The notes beneath the pieces were generated by a model. It was not told the DNA's origin, ran no database searches, and saw nothing but the letters and a program-made list of their open reading frames with translations. From Actinocatenispora thailandica (GTDB taxonomy: Bacteria; Actinomycetota; Actinomycetes; Mycobacteriales; Micromonosporaceae), in assembly GCF_016865425.1 (NCBI RefSeq), contig NZ_AP023355.1, positions 5,764,198 to 5,828,197 on the forward strand: a DNA stretch of 64,000 bases, given 5' to 3'. The position numbers were made by a program, and so were the translations under genes. This document shows, piece by piece, positions 63,260-64,000 of the stretch (positions within the stretch are counted from its first letter, which is position 1; every line of letters begins with the position of its first letter).

Positions 63260-64000
63260 ATGGGGGAGATCCGGGTGGGGACCGCGTCCTGGACCGACCG
63301 GACGCTGCTCGACTCCGGCTGGTACCCGGCCTCGGCCGACAACCCGGAGCGGCGACTGAGCTACTACGCCAGCCGGTTCCCGCTGGTCGAGGTGGACGCC
63401 ACGTACTACACGCCGCCGGCCGAGCGCACCGCGAGCAGTTGGGCCGCTCGTACGCCGGCCGGGTTCACCTTCACGATCAAGGCGTTCAGCCTGCTGACCG
63501 GGCACCCGACCCGGGTGTCGGCGATCTACAAGGACCTGCGGCCGGACACCGACAAGCGCAACGTGTACCCGAAGGACCTGCCCGCGCAGGCCCTGGAGGA
63601 CTGCTGGGACCGGTTCCTCTCCGCGCTGGACCCGCTGGTGCAGGCCGGCAAGCTCGGCGGGATCCTGTTCCAGTTCCCGCCGTGGTTCACCATCCGGCGC
63701 GACAACAAGCAGTTCGTGCTGGAGTGCGCGCACCGGTGCGCACCGATCCCGGCACTGGTGGAGTTGCGCAACGCCAGCTGGTTCGACGGCGACAACGCCG
63801 ACGAGACGCTGGAGTTGTTGTCCCGCAACGAGATCCCGTACGTGGCAGTCGACATGCCGCAGGGCCACCGCTCCTCGGTACCGCCGGTGCTGCGCGCCAC
63901 CGCACCGATCTCGGTGATGCGCTTCCATGGCCACAGTTCACAGTGGACTAGCAAGGACATCCACCAGAAGTTCGGCTACCACTACTCCGACGCCGAACTC
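63260..64000 (+). CDS. DUF72 (YecE-like) protein, 3' end beyond window
   Basis: At least 247 aa. IRVGTASWTDRTLLDSGWYP at the N-terminus, YYASRFPLVEVDATYYTPP and FTIKAFSLLTGH are the DUF72 TIM-barrel signatures; VMRFHGH near the edge is the next conserved strand. Function not established for the family. ATG 63260 is chosen. It is divergent from the lipoprotein gene, 115 bp apart. Confidence 0.92.
   Translation, partial: MGEIRVGTASWTDRTLLDSGWYPASADNPERRLSYYASRFPLVEVDATYYTPPAERTASSWAARTPAGFTFTIKAFSLLTGHPTRVSAIYKDLRPDTDKRNVYPKDLPAQALEDCWDRFLSALDPLVQAGKLGGILFQFPPWFTIRRDNKQFVLECAHRCAPIPALVELRNASWFDGDNADETLELLSRNEIPYVAVDMPQGHRSSVPPVLRATAPISVMRFHGHSSQWTSKDIHQKFGYHYSDAEL

Overview
The window is very GC-rich DNA of an actinomycete. 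Genes are dense, GTG and TTG starts are common, several -10 boxes sit 6-7 nt before the start codon (leaderless style), and there are F420-type nitroreductase, PspC, thioester-LPXTG and SMP-30/propeller genes. Gene order around purH-purN-DUF6350-sucD-sucC-M23-pcrA-chorismate mutase and guaA-psd-pssA fits an actinobacterial core, probably Micromonosporales; the family assignment is inference. No rRNA, tRNA, CRISPR array, IS element or prophage was seen.

Positions 1-18381 form an accessory, apparently catabolic block. A leftward operon carries a lipoprotein solute-binding protein, two sugar-type ABC permeases (no ATPase), a Gfo/Idh/MocA oxidoreductase and a secreted propeller cut by the window edge. 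Divergent from it lie an epimerase-like protein, a DHDPS-family aldolase and a sensor-wHTH regulator. Next come two large exported propeller proteins, a DegT/StrS-type aminotransferase, a degenerate plus an intact amidohydrolase, a second DHDPS-family aldolase and a D-2-hydroxyacid dehydrogenase. Both divergent promoter regions hold a related palindrome (TTAnGGTC...), three copies in all, which suggests one regulon. This is the best candidate for an undescribed system. The substrate is unknown; an amino-sugar, aminocyclitol or keto-acid-yielding compound would fit the enzyme set.

Positions 18429-20098 hold a MerR regulator and an alpha/beta hydrolase with a clear MerR-type operator. Positions 20133-31278 are mostly core: purH, purN, DUF6350, sucD, sucC, a stand-alone B12-binding domain, and small membrane proteins including two CD225/dispanin genes. 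Positions 31629-43221 hold an M23 peptidase, a frame-disrupted alanyl-tRNA synthetase-like gene, an FAD monooxygenase, pcrA and a tandem pair of secreted M4 metalloproteases with different C-terminal modules. Chorismate mutase follows behind what looks like an aromatic-amino-acid attenuator.

Positions 43966-64000 hold a MarR regulator with a metallo-hydrolase, a PIG-L deacetylase, a thioester-domain LPXTG surface protein, a PspC-type envelope-stress two-component module (LuxR regulator, PspC kinase with an apparent AUC start, PspC membrane protein), psd, an FAD oxidase with an F420-type nitroreductase, a second LuxR two-component pair, pssA, a double Nudix protein, a small PspC protein, guaA, a lipoprotein and a partial DUF72 gene.

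Two window-wide patterns stand out. Short tandem repeats, different in each place, sit directly after stop codons in many intergenic gaps. Three genes each appear to lack a single base near a short G/C run, which may be sequence error rather than decay.
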